64,000 nt of DNA, taken from JBNGOQ01 sp050589645. GTDB lineage: Bacteria; Bacteroidota; Bacteroidia; Flavobacteriales; Flavobacteriaceae. Position numbers and translations under genes: made by a program. Below the pieces are notes generated by a model. It had not been told where the DNA came from, ran no database searches, and saw nothing but the letters and a program-made list of their open reading frames with translations. Below are positions 15,996 through 24,458 of the stretch, piece by piece (positions within the stretch are counted from its first letter, which is position 1; each line of letters starts with the position of its first letter). The DNA is taken from the NCBI RefSeq assembly GCF_050589645.1, contig NZ_JBNGOQ010000004.1:558001-622000 (forward strand), written 5' to 3'.

Positions 15996-18116
15996 ATGGC
16001 AATTTTAGAGAATATTAGAAAACGGACCACTATCTTGATCTTGATCATTGGTATGGCCCTTTTTGCATTCGTTATATCCGGGATATTTACGAGCAATGAT
16101 TTTGGTGGGGGAAAAGTGGGTTCCACAGTGGCGGAGATCAACGGGGATGAAATTTCCATCGACCAGTTCAGACAAAAGATAGAAGCAGTTTCACGACAAT
16201 TTGGCCCCAATACTAGCTCCATGCAATTGGTCAATACCGTTTGGGACCAAGAGGTCAGAAATGCCATTTTGGGACAGCAGTTCGAAAATTTGGGCATCGA
16301 TATTGAGCAAGATCAAATTATAAATTTTATCAAATCCAATCCGGCCTACGCACAAAGCCCGCAATTTCTAAATGAAAGTGGCGTCTTTGACGAATCCAAA
16401 TTCAGGGATTTCATTGCAGATCTCAGTGTAAACAATCCTTCACAATACCAACTTTGGCTTCAGGACGAAGCAAGGATTATACAGAGCGCTAAGGAGCAGA
16501 CCTATTTTAATTTGATCAAAGCTGGCGTGGGGGCTACCCTGAAGGAAGGGGAGTTGGATTATAAGTTGGCCAATGACAAGGTAGACATTCGTTTTGTACG
16601 CGTACCCTACACCTCGGTACCCGACAGTGCGGTCACCGTGACCAAGGAAGACATTAAAGCCTATATTGAGGCCCATAAGGACGATTACAAGCAGGAGCAG
16701 GCCAGGGACATCCAGTTCGTGTATTTTGAGGAAAAGCCCTCTACCGAAGACGAGGCGGCCATTAGGACGCAAATTACCAACTTGTTGGATGATTCCGTTG
16801 AATATTTTGAGGAAAGGGATACTACCGACACCATTCCAGGTTTTAGGACCACCACCGATGTGGCGGCCTTTCTTGACCGGAATTCGGATGTTAAGTTCGA
16901 TACCATTTACAAGGCCAAGAAAGATCTTCCGGTAAAGTTTGCCGATAGCCTTCTTTCCCTAAAGGTGGGTGAGCTTTTTGGCCCGTATAAGGACGGTGAA
17001 GCCTTTAAGGTGTCCAGGATGATAGACCGAAAGGTGAATGGAACAGTGAAGGCAAGTCATATTTTAATTACTTGGGAGGGTGCGGAACGTGCCAATCCGG
17101 CAATTAAGAGAAGCAAGGAAGATGCCGAAAAAAAGGCCGAGGAACTTCTAAAGGAAGCGAAAAAGGAAGGTGCTATTTTTACACAACTGGCACGTGATAA
17201 TTCCGATGGTCCTTCTGCTCCTAGGGGAGGTGATCTAGGGTATTTTCAAGAAGGTGTCATGACCGATAAATTCAACGATTTTGCCTTTGGGAACCCTGTG
17301 AACACCATAGATCTTGTAGAGACCGAGTTTGGCTATCACATTGTAAAGGTTGATGACAAGCAGGATATCGTTAAGATAGCGACCCTGGTAAGAGAGATTG
17401 AACCCTCGGAGGAAACCATCAATACGCTGTTTACCGATGCTACAAAATTTGAAATGAGCACTACTTCTTCGGAAAAATCGTTTGCCGATTTGGCCAAGGA
17501 AAGCGAATACGCCGTACGGCCCGTGAACAAAATAAAGACCATGGACGAAAATTTGCCAGGTCTTTCCGCCCAGCGCAGTATTGTACAATGGGCGTTTAAT
17601 AACGATACCGAGCTTGGCGACATTAAGCGTTTCAACATCAACAACGGTTATGCTGTTGTACAGCTGACCGGGCAACACCGCGAAGGCGTTAAGTCTGTTG
17701 AGGACGCTTCCGCTACCGTGCTTCCCCTCATAAGGAAAGAGCGCAAGGCGGCCCAGATCATTGCGGCCAATACCGGAAAATCGCTCGATGCTTTCGGTAA
17801 GGACAACAATATTTCCGTGGCCACGGCCTCTGCTCTAACGGTTAAATCCCCGACGATTCCAGGATCGGGCAGGGAACCCCTGGTGGTTGGTACGGCGTTC
17901 TCTTTGCAAGAAGGGGAAACTTCTGCTTTGATCGAGGGAGAAAATGGCATCTTTATGCTGACCGTTACCAAAAAGGAAGAAGGCCCTAAATTGGATAACT
18001 ACAGCACTTATGCCCAAAACCTGAGATCCTCCGAGGCCAACAGGGTAAGTTCTGCCGTGTACAACGCACTTAAGGAAGAATCCGACATTGAGGATAACAG
18101 GGCTACGTTTTATTAA
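15996..18116 (+). CDS. PpiD/SurA-type membrane-anchored peptidyl-prolyl isomerase
   Basis: 706 residues. A single transmembrane anchor at about 13-32 (TILILIIGMALFAFVISGIF) is followed by a SurA-N-like chaperone domain (about 40-200). A parvulin-type rotamase domain lies near 350-460, with VKASHILITWEG, ARDNSDGPSAPRGGDLGYF and TEFGYHIVKV. A second, degenerate parvulin-like region follows. It should assist folding of exported and outer-membrane proteins at the periplasmic face of the inner membrane. It is monocistronic and ends in an 18-bp palindrome spanning its stop codon. Confidence 0.92.
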   Translation: MAILENIRKRTTILILIIGMALFAFVISGIFTSNDFGGGKVGSTVAEINGDEISIDQFRQKIEAVSRQFGPNTSSMQLVNTVWDQEVRNAILGQQFENLGIDIEQDQIINFIKSNPAYAQSPQFLNESGVFDESKFRDFIADLSVNNPSQYQLWLQDEARIIQSAKEQTYFNLIKAGVGATLKEGELDYKLANDKVDIRFVRVPYTSVPDSAVTVTKEDIKAYIEAHKDDYKQEQARDIQFVYFEEKPSTEDEAAIRTQITNLLDDSVEYFEERDTTDTIPGFRTTTDVAAFLDRNSDVKFDTIYKAKKDLPVKFADSLLSLKVGELFGPYKDGEAFKVSRMIDRKVNGTVKASHILITWEGAERANPAIKRSKEDAEKKAEELLKEAKKEGAIFTQLARDNSDGPSAPRGGDLGYFQEGVMTDKFNDFAFGNPVNTIDLVETEFGYHIVKVDDKQDIVKIATLVREIEPSEETINTLFTDATKFEMSTTSSEKSFADLAKESEYAVRPVNKIKTMDENLPGLSAQRSIVQWAFNNDTELGDIKRFNINNGYAVVQLTGQHREGVKSVEDASATVLPLIRKERKAAQIIAANTGKSLDAFGKDNNISVATASALTVKSPTIPGSGREPLVVGTAFSLQEGETSALIEGENGIFMLTVTKKEEGPKLDNYSTYAQNLRSSEANRVSSAVYNALKEESDIEDNRATFY

Positions 18117-18130
18117 GACACTTGTCTTAA
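18113..18130. repeat. Perfect palindrome over the ppiD-like stop codon
   Basis: TTAAGACA-CT-TGTCTTAA, 8-bp arms around 2 bases. The left arm includes the TAA stop codon. It may act as a weak transcription end signal. Confidence 0.5.
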
Positions 18131-18165
18131 GTTAGAACAGCCAGGCGGTCTGAAAGGTATTCAAA

Positions 18166-18245
18166 CTGAAAATTGTCTCATCGAGCGTCCTCCGCACGAG
18201 ACTTCGGGAGGCGGACGCTCGAACAGACATCTAAGTACTTTTCAG
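18166..18245. repeat. Large nested inverted repeat between convergent genes
   Basis: Three nested arm pairs share one centre: CTGAAAA (18166-18172) with TTTTCAG (18239-18245), TGTCT (18174-18178) with AGACA (18225-18229), and TCGAGCGTCC (18181-18190) with GGACGCTCGA (18213-18222). It sits in the gap between two convergent genes and probably acts as a bidirectional terminator or an REP-type palindrome. Confidence 0.7.
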
Positions 18246-18281
18246 ATAGCCCCTTTTCTTTTCGCCCACCTGGGGAAACAT

Positions 18282-19196
18282 TTAAGCTAGCACCATTTCG
18301 GAATACGGAATCACAGTATCAAATCCCTTGCCCTTAAAATAGGCCAGGGTTTCTTCACCTGGGCCAACGGCCAGCACAAAATCACCGCCCCAGGCCCCCA
18401 AACTTTTAATGGCACCCACGTAATCGGGGAACAGCTCTGCCTTAATGGTTTGCACGCCCAGTGCCCCGGATAACAAATGTTCGTGTTGGGATATGAGTTG
18501 CATAAAATCATCGATACTTTGAGTAGCAACAAGTTTTTCGGTAATCTGGCTAATGCGGTGCACCAATTCCGTTTTATCCAATTGGCGTGTCCTGTATTCG
18601 GAAATGGCCTCCCTACTGTTTCTTTTCTTGTTCAAATAGACAAAAAAGAGCCCCTCCTTGAACTGGGGATGGAACGCTATTTCCCGTACTTTGGGATGCC
18701 CTTTGTCAATATGGTACAGTATCGGGGTATTGTGCAGGGCCGCAGCAATGTCATACCCGCTACCGCCAAACGTTCCCGCTAGTAATCGATAGGGATCTAC
18801 CTTGGCCCAGCAGGCAATATTGTTGATCAGGGTGGAGGAAGTGCCCAGACCCCAGTTTCTGGGAAAGGTCAAACGGGTTTCTATGGTGCAGCCTTTATCT
18901 CCCGATAGGAAATCCGGGTTCAATACTTTTGCTTCCGAGAGAATTTGCAGCAACCTGTGGGATAGCTTTTTATCGGAACAGGAAATTTCATTGAGACGCT
19001 CAATATCATAAACGGCATGGAACCAAGGCTTCCCCTTGTGGTCCAAACTTTTCCAGGACAAGCGGCCCGTATCATTATCTGTTACCTTTAGGTATTGCCC
19101 GTACTTCGTGGGAACGGCCCATCCGTAGGCGCCATCCAGGATAGCATACTCCCCGGACAACAGCAGTTTTCCGTTGCTGTAGAATTCCTGCACCAT
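18282..19196 (-). CDS. GHMP kinase of the GYDIA type (mevalonate-pathway kinase candidate)
   Basis: A 304-residue small-molecule kinase. The N-terminal GKLLLSGEYAILDGAYGWAV (9-28) is the substrate-binding part seen in mevalonate and phosphomevalonate kinases. GLGTSST (116-122) is the GHMP phosphate-binding loop, and GGSGYDIA (144-151) gives the family its nickname. The start codon overlaps the stop of the HMG-CoA reductase gene by one base (TAATG), so the two are co-translated. That supports a role in mevalonate or phosphomevalonate phosphorylation for isoprenoid synthesis. The exact substrate cannot be read from sequence. Confidence 0.88.
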   Translation of the reverse strand: MVQEFYSNGKLLLSGEYAILDGAYGWAVPTKYGQYLKVTDNDTGRLSWKSLDHKGKPWFHAVYDIERLNEISCSDKKLSHRLLQILSEAKVLNPDFLSGDKGCTIETRLTFPRNWGLGTSSTLINNIACWAKVDPYRLLAGTFGGSGYDIAAALHNTPILYHIDKGHPKVREIAFHPQFKEGLFFVYLNKKRNSREAISEYRTRQLDKTELVHRISQITEKLVATQSIDDFMQLISQHEHLLSGALGVQTIKAELFPDYVGAIKSLGAWGGDFVLAVGPGEETLAYFKGKGFDTVIPYSEMVLA

Positions 19197-20515
19197 TAGT
19201 GGTCCCTAAGTTTATGAAATGCATCTACCACGGCACTATGGGTAGCCGTATCGTTCTTAAAATGGTCTATAAGGATGGCTTTCTCGGAGGCTGTGGCCCC
19301 CATTTGATTCAGGATGTTGAGCAAATGCATTTTCATATGCCCCTGCTGTATACCGGTGGTTACCAAGGAACGAAGGGCCGCAAAATTTTGTGCTAAACCC
19401 GCTACGGCAACAATTTGCATTAACTCTTGGGCAGAAGGTCGCTGTAGAATGTCCAGGGCCAGTTTTACCAGGGGATGCAGTTTGGTAAGTCCCCCAACCG
19501 TTCCCAGGGCCAACGGAATCTCTATCCAAAACCTGAACCGATCGTCCTTTATCTCGGCATGGGTGAGACTGGTATAGTTGCCCGATCTGGAGGCATAAGC
19601 ATGTACCCCGGCCTCTACCGCCCTAAAATCGTTTCCCGTGGCCAGGACCACGGCATCAACACCGTTCATAATGCCTTTGTTGTGGGTAACGGCCCTGTAC
19701 GGCTCGGTCTTGGCAATGGCCACGGCCCGTACCATTTTACGGGCAAGTTCCTCAGGAGCTATAGCCGGATCTTCGTTTAAATCGGCCAGAGGACAACTCA
19801 CTTCCGCCCTGACCAAGCAGTTGGGGACATAGTTGGAGAGAATACTCATGACCACCTCCACATTTTTTTCGGCCTCGGAAAAGTAGTCGACTTTTAGTGC
19901 CTCCGTTTTTAATGTTCTGGCAAACTGTTCCAAACAGGAGTTTATAAAATTGGCCCCCATGGCATCCAGTGTGTCAAAAGTGCAATGCAGCTGATAATAG
20001 TCCGCCATTTGGTCCGTCCTATTCCGTAGGACAATATCGCGGATGCCCCCGCCACGTTTTTCCATGTTCTTGGTAATCGGTCGGGCATCCGCTATCAACT
20101 GCGGCTTGACCGTAACAAAGAACTTTTCCAATTTTTTAGTATCTCCTCGGAACATAAAGTGTACCTGCCCAATTTTTTCGGTCCCAAGTACACTGGCCTT
20201 AAATCCGCCCCTGTCCAACCAAAATTTGGCTGCCTTGCTGGCCGCCGCTACCACGGAACTTTCCTCTATTGCCATGGGAATGGCGTACAAATTGCCATTG
20301 ATTAGAAAATTGGGTGCGATACCCAAAGGAAGGTAATAGTTTGTCAGGGTATTCTCGATAAACTCGTCATGCAATTTTTGAAGCTGGTTATCCGAATTCC
20401 AATAGCGTTGCAGGATGTTTTTGGTGACCGGGGGATTATCTGTGTAATTGGCAGCGATCCAATCTATCTTTTCTGCTTTGGTAAGCTTGGAAAATCCTTC
20501 AATAGGAGCGATCAT
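19196..20515 (-). CDS. mvaA: Hydroxymethylglutaryl-CoA reductase, class II
   Basis: Makes mevalonate from HMG-CoA, or runs in reverse as in Pseudomonas mevalonii. The frame extends to 20593, but the family begins at the Met at 20515 (MIAPIEGFSK), giving 439 residues. Catalytic residues are present: Glu in EESSVVAAAS (84-93), Lys280 in NKGIMNG, Asp287, and the late His393 in QGHMKMHLLN. Substrate-binding DAMGAN is at 184-189 and GNDFRAVEAG near 294-303. It lacks the membrane anchor of class I enzymes. It is co-translated with the GHMP kinase, so the biosynthetic direction is more likely here. Confidence 0.94.
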   Translation of the reverse strand: MIAPIEGFSKLTKAEKIDWIAANYTDNPPVTKNILQRYWNSDNQLQKLHDEFIENTLTNYYLPLGIAPNFLINGNLYAIPMAIEESSVVAAASKAAKFWLDRGGFKASVLGTEKIGQVHFMFRGDTKKLEKFFVTVKPQLIADARPITKNMEKRGGGIRDIVLRNRTDQMADYYQLHCTFDTLDAMGANFINSCLEQFARTLKTEALKVDYFSEAEKNVEVVMSILSNYVPNCLVRAEVSCPLADLNEDPAIAPEELARKMVRAVAIAKTEPYRAVTHNKGIMNGVDAVVLATGNDFRAVEAGVHAYASRSGNYTSLTHAEIKDDRFRFWIEIPLALGTVGGLTKLHPLVKLALDILQRPSAQELMQIVAVAGLAQNFAALRSLVTTGIQQGHMKMHLLNILNQMGATASEKAILIDHFKNDTATHSAVVDAFHKLRDH

Positions 20516-20617
20516 ATGGTCTGGGTTTCTACTTTCAAAGATAGCACAAAGCAAATAATCGCTAAAGCAGCCCGGCCGGATGTTAAAAGGCACGGATCTT
20601 GTAACAATTTGGAACGA

Positions 20618-20651
20618 AAGTTTACTTTTCTGTTAAATAATTAGTAAACTT
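20618..20651. promoter_or_regulatory. Inverted repeat in the divergent mvaA / DPP-IV control region
   Basis: AAGTTTACT (20618-20626) and AGTAAACTT (20643-20651) are perfect 9-bp inverted arms. They overlap a possible rightward promoter: TTTA at 20621-20624, a 20-nt spacer, and TAAACTTG at 20645-20652 (one base off TAnnTTTG). It could be an operator for the DPP-IV gene or for both divergent units. Confidence 0.45.
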
Positions 20652-20680
20652 GGAAGATTTTAAACATTGCAAAATACAAT

Positions 20681-22897
20681 ATGAAAAAAACAGCCTTTCT
20701 CGTACTTTTCCTACTTACGTACTTCACCGGCATCGAAGCACAGCAAAAACAAATAAGCTTAGAAGAAATTTGGAGTGGTGCCTTTAGGACCCGGGGCATG
20801 GAAGTGCTCCGATCAATGGAAAACGGCAAACAGTATACCGTTTTAAACACGAACGGAGCCGCTGGAACAAGCGCCATAGATATCTATGATTATAAGACCT
20901 TGGAGCGAACCGGGACTGTGGTTTCCTCCAGCGCCGAAAACGTACCCTTGTTCAGTTCCTATGAATTTAGTGCCGATGAATCCAAAATATTGTTGGCCAC
21001 CGAGGTAGAACCGATTTTTAGACGGTCCCGCTTGGGCATCTATTATATCTATGACGTTGAGAGCAAGGAGGTGGTGAAGATTTCCGACCTTAAAATCCAG
21101 GAGCCAAGCCTATCACCCAACAACGAACAGGTGGCGTATGTCCGGGAAAACAACATATATATTTTTGATATCGCCTCCAAGGAAACCAAACAGATAAGCA
21201 AGGACGGGGTGAAAAACAAAATAATCAATGGGGTGACCGATTGGGTCTACGAGGAGGAATTCGCCTTTGTAAGGGCCTTTGCCTGGAACGCCAATGGATC
21301 TAAAATTGCTTTTCTCCGCTTTGATGAGACCAATGTTCCCGAGTTTTCCATGGATGTATATGGCCAGGGCCTCTACCAAAGTCCACACGTGTTCAAATAC
21401 CCTAAGGCCGGGGAGGAAAATGCAACGGTATCCCTACATATGTATGATGTAAAGAGCGGCGACATATCCAATGTAGATTTGGGCAATCCCTATTATATTC
21501 CCCGGATCAAATGGATGAATCGTCCCGATTTCTTGAGTGTTCAGACCACGAACCGTCATCAGAACAGCCTTAAACTACACGCGGTGAACGCCAAGGACAA
21601 TTCGGTATCCCTAATTTTGGAGGATACGGATGAGGCCTATGTGGATGTGACCGATAATCTTACCTTTTTGGCCGATGACAGCTTCATATGGACCAGTGAG
21701 AAAGATGGGTACAACCATATTTATCTGTACGACAGGGATGGAAACCTAAAAAATCAGATTACAAAGGGGGAATGGGAAGTGACCGATTATTACGGCTATG
21801 ATCAAAACCAGGACAGGGTCTATTACCAATCCACGGAAAGCGGTTCCATTAATCGCGGTGTATATAGTGTGAATAAGAAGGGGAATAACAAAAAGAGCCT
21901 GGCCGCAAACAATGGGAGAAACTCGGCGGCCTTTAGTAGCGACTTCACCTATTTTATCAACACCTTTTCAAGCGCAACCATGCCTCCTGAATATACGCTA
22001 CACAATGCCTCCACAGGCAAGAAATTAAAAAATATTACCGATAATGGCCCGCTTAAGGAAAAGCTGACGGGGTACGAGCTAAGTCCCAAGGAATTTTCTA
22101 CCATTTCGGTCAACGGCAATGATCTAAACATGTGGATGATCAAGCCCAAGGACTTTGACCCTTCCAAAAAGTATCCGCTCTTAATGTACCAGTACAGCGG
22201 ACCGGGATCCCAGCAGGTGGCCAACCGATGGATGGGCGCCAACGATTATTGGTACCAGATGCTGGCCTCAGAAGGTTACATTATTGCCTGCGTTGACGGT
22301 AGGGGTACCGGTTTTAAAGGGCGCGACTTTAAAAAACTGACCCAAAAGGAATTGGGAAAATATGAGGTGGAAGATCAAATAGCAGCTGCTGAAAAGTTGA
22401 GTGCCCTGAGCTATATAGATGAGGACAGGACCGGGATTTGGGGATGGAGCTATGGCGGTTTCATGGCTACCAACAGCTTGCTAAAGGGAAACGATGTTTT
22501 TGAAATGGCCATTGCCGTGGCACCCGTGACCTCCTGGCGATTTTATGATACCATCTACACGGAACGGTACATGCAAACGCCCCAGGAAAATCCAAGCGGT
22601 TATGACGAAAACTCCCCGCTCAACTACCCCGAACTCTTAAAGGGTAAATACTTGTTGATCCACGGTTCAGGGGACGACAACGTACATGTGCAGAATACCA
22701 TGCGAATGATCGAAGCACTGGTGCAGGCCAATAAGCAATTTGAATGGCTGGTCTATCCCGACAAAAACCATGGTATTTACGGCGGAAATACCCGATTGCA
22801 CCTTTTTACAAAAATGACCGACTTTATTCATAAAAACCTGGGTGATCAACGACCCGAAAAGAGCAATGTGCCCCCTAAGGTTATGATTAAGGGCTAA
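20681..22897 (+). CDS. Dipeptidyl peptidase IV (S9 prolyl oligopeptidase family)
   Basis: A serine peptidase that removes Xaa-Pro or Xaa-Ala dipeptides from peptide N-termini. 738 residues: a signal peptide (LVLFLLTYFTGIEAQ), a beta-propeller (about 40-500) containing the double-Glu motif WVYEEEFAFVRAFAWN, and a C-terminal alpha/beta hydrolase. The catalytic triad is Ser590 in GWSYGG, an Asp in GSGDDNVHVQN (665/666) and His697 in DKNHGIYGG. It should act in the periplasm or at the cell surface. The peptide transporter gene 28 nt downstream would import the released dipeptides. Confidence 0.95.
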   Translation: MKKTAFLVLFLLTYFTGIEAQQKQISLEEIWSGAFRTRGMEVLRSMENGKQYTVLNTNGAAGTSAIDIYDYKTLERTGTVVSSSAENVPLFSSYEFSADESKILLATEVEPIFRRSRLGIYYIYDVESKEVVKISDLKIQEPSLSPNNEQVAYVRENNIYIFDIASKETKQISKDGVKNKIINGVTDWVYEEEFAFVRAFAWNANGSKIAFLRFDETNVPEFSMDVYGQGLYQSPHVFKYPKAGEENATVSLHMYDVKSGDISNVDLGNPYYIPRIKWMNRPDFLSVQTTNRHQNSLKLHAVNAKDNSVSLILEDTDEAYVDVTDNLTFLADDSFIWTSEKDGYNHIYLYDRDGNLKNQITKGEWEVTDYYGYDQNQDRVYYQSTESGSINRGVYSVNKKGNNKKSLAANNGRNSAAFSSDFTYFINTFSSATMPPEYTLHNASTGKKLKNITDNGPLKEKLTGYELSPKEFSTISVNGNDLNMWMIKPKDFDPSKKYPLLMYQYSGPGSQQVANRWMGANDYWYQMLASEGYIIACVDGRGTGFKGRDFKKLTQKELGKYEVEDQIAAAEKLSALSYIDEDRTGIWGWSYGGFMATNSLLKGNDVFEMAIAVAPVTSWRFYDTIYTERYMQTPQENPSGYDENSPLNYPELLKGKYLLIHGSGDDNVHVQNTMRMIEALVQANKQFEWLVYPDKNHGIYGGNTRLHLFTKMTDFIHKNLGDQRPEKSNVPPKVMIKG

Positions 22898-22925
22898 ACC
22901 AGATAACAAACTAAACTTTTAACAT

Positions 22926-24458
22926 ATGGAAACCACATCCCAATTACCCGAGGAGAAACAACTCTTTGGGCACCCCAAGGGCTTATTTTATTTGTTTTTT
23001 GCCGAATTATGGGAACGCTTTAGCTTCTATGGCATGCGGGCATTGCTTACCCTTTACATGGTCAAAGTTATTTTTGAAGCTTTGGTGGAGCGTGATTATG
23101 CTGCTGCTGCTGTTTATGCCTCCTACGGTTCCCTGGTATACGCCTCTACGGTAATCGGAGGCCGTATATCGGATAAAATATTAGGGATGCGCCAATCCAT
23201 TTTTCTGGGAGGTATTCTCATGTCCTTGGGCCATTTTGTACTGGCCATTGAAAACAATGTAACTTTTTTTCTTGCTTTGGCATTTATAGTAGTCGGTAAC
23301 GGATTTTTTAAACCCAATATTTCCACTTTTGTAGGAACACTGTATAAACACGGAGACCCAAAAAAGGATGTTGGATTTACCATTTTCTATATGGGAATCA
23401 ATATAGGAGGTTTTGCCGCACCTTTACTTTGTGGTTGGTTGGGTGAGACCTATGGGTGGCATTATGGTTTTGGTCTTGCTGGAATTGGAATGCTGACAGG
23501 CTTGATGTTCTTCTGGAGCGGGATCAAAAAAAATGTCTTTGGTGATAGAGGCCTCCCACCAAGCATGGAAATCTATGAGAAGAAGGTATGGGGCATTCCT
23601 CAAAAAACCCTTATTCCTATTTTATCATTTTTGGCGGCACCATTGATTGCTTTCCTGCTTTACTCATACAAATCGCTTGGAGAAGAAGGAACTTGGCTGG
23701 AAGATCAAAACATTGTGAATGTTATATTTAAGGTAATCGGACTAATGATTTTAGTCTACATGGCCTATGTTATGTATAAGGCCACTTTGGATGAACGGAA
23801 GAAGTTGTTTATGGCCATTCTGATTACCTTTTTCATGACCATTTTTTGGGGCTTTCACGAACTGCACGGAAGTGTAATCACCTTGTTTGCAGAGCGAAAC
23901 GTTAATCTATCCCTGATCAATGCCAGTCAGACCAATTCATTGAATTCCCTTTTTATATTCATATTGGCCATACCGGTGTCTTTACTCTGGACTTTTCTTT
24001 CCAAAAAGAATCTTAATCCTCGTACACCCTATAAATTTGGTATGGGTCTAATTTTGGCTGGGATTAGTTTTTATGTGGTTTCACAAAGCGGAGGTAGTGC
24101 CGATGAAAACGGCATGGTGCCTTTTTCATATCTGTTGTGGTTATATTTTATCATTTCCGTTGGAGAGTTGTTTATGTCTCCCGTGGGACTGTCAAAAATT
24201 ACGGATCTCTCACCCAAACGCATCGTAGCCTTTATGATGGGCATCTGGTTTCTCTCCTCGGCTTACGCCTTTCAAATCGTAGGGTTTATTTCCAAGCAAT
24301 TGGCCATAGAGAGTACGGATAGCAATGTGGGTGGTTTGGAAACCCTGGATGTATATCTGGATGGTTTCAGTCTTATTGCAAAATATTCCTTTGCTGCAGG
24401 TGCTGTGGTATTATTATTTTCTCCATTGATGAAACGCCTGATGGGTAAGGTTCACTAA
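22926..24458 (+). CDS. POT family proton-dependent di/tripeptide transporter
   Basis: A 510-residue major-facilitator protein with 12 or more membrane helices. N-terminal hallmarks of the POT/PTR family are FAELWERFSFYGMRALLTLY (the ExxERFxYY-like motif, about 26-45) and GGRISDKILGMR. NGFFKPNISTFVGTLY and the following GINIGGFAAPLL match the FxGYNxxx and PTR2 signature region. It couples proton flow to uptake of small peptides. Its position 28 nt after the DPP-IV gene points to a peptide-use operon. Its stop codon overlaps by four bases the stop of the convergent comEC gene. Confidence 0.95.
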   Translation: METTSQLPEEKQLFGHPKGLFYLFFAELWERFSFYGMRALLTLYMVKVIFEALVERDYAAAAVYASYGSLVYASTVIGGRISDKILGMRQSIFLGGILMSLGHFVLAIENNVTFFLALAFIVVGNGFFKPNISTFVGTLYKHGDPKKDVGFTIFYMGINIGGFAAPLLCGWLGETYGWHYGFGLAGIGMLTGLMFFWSGIKKNVFGDRGLPPSMEIYEKKVWGIPQKTLIPILSFLAAPLIAFLLYSYKSLGEEGTWLEDQNIVNVIFKVIGLMILVYMAYVMYKATLDERKKLFMAILITFFMTIFWGFHELHGSVITLFAERNVNLSLINASQTNSLNSLFIFILAIPVSLLWTFLSKKNLNPRTPYKFGMGLILAGISFYVVSQSGGSADENGMVPFSYLLWLYFIISVGELFMSPVGLSKITDLSPKRIVAFMMGIWFLSSAYAFQIVGFISKQLAIESTDSNVGGLETLDVYLDGFSLIAKYSFAAGAVVLLFSPLMKRLMGKVH

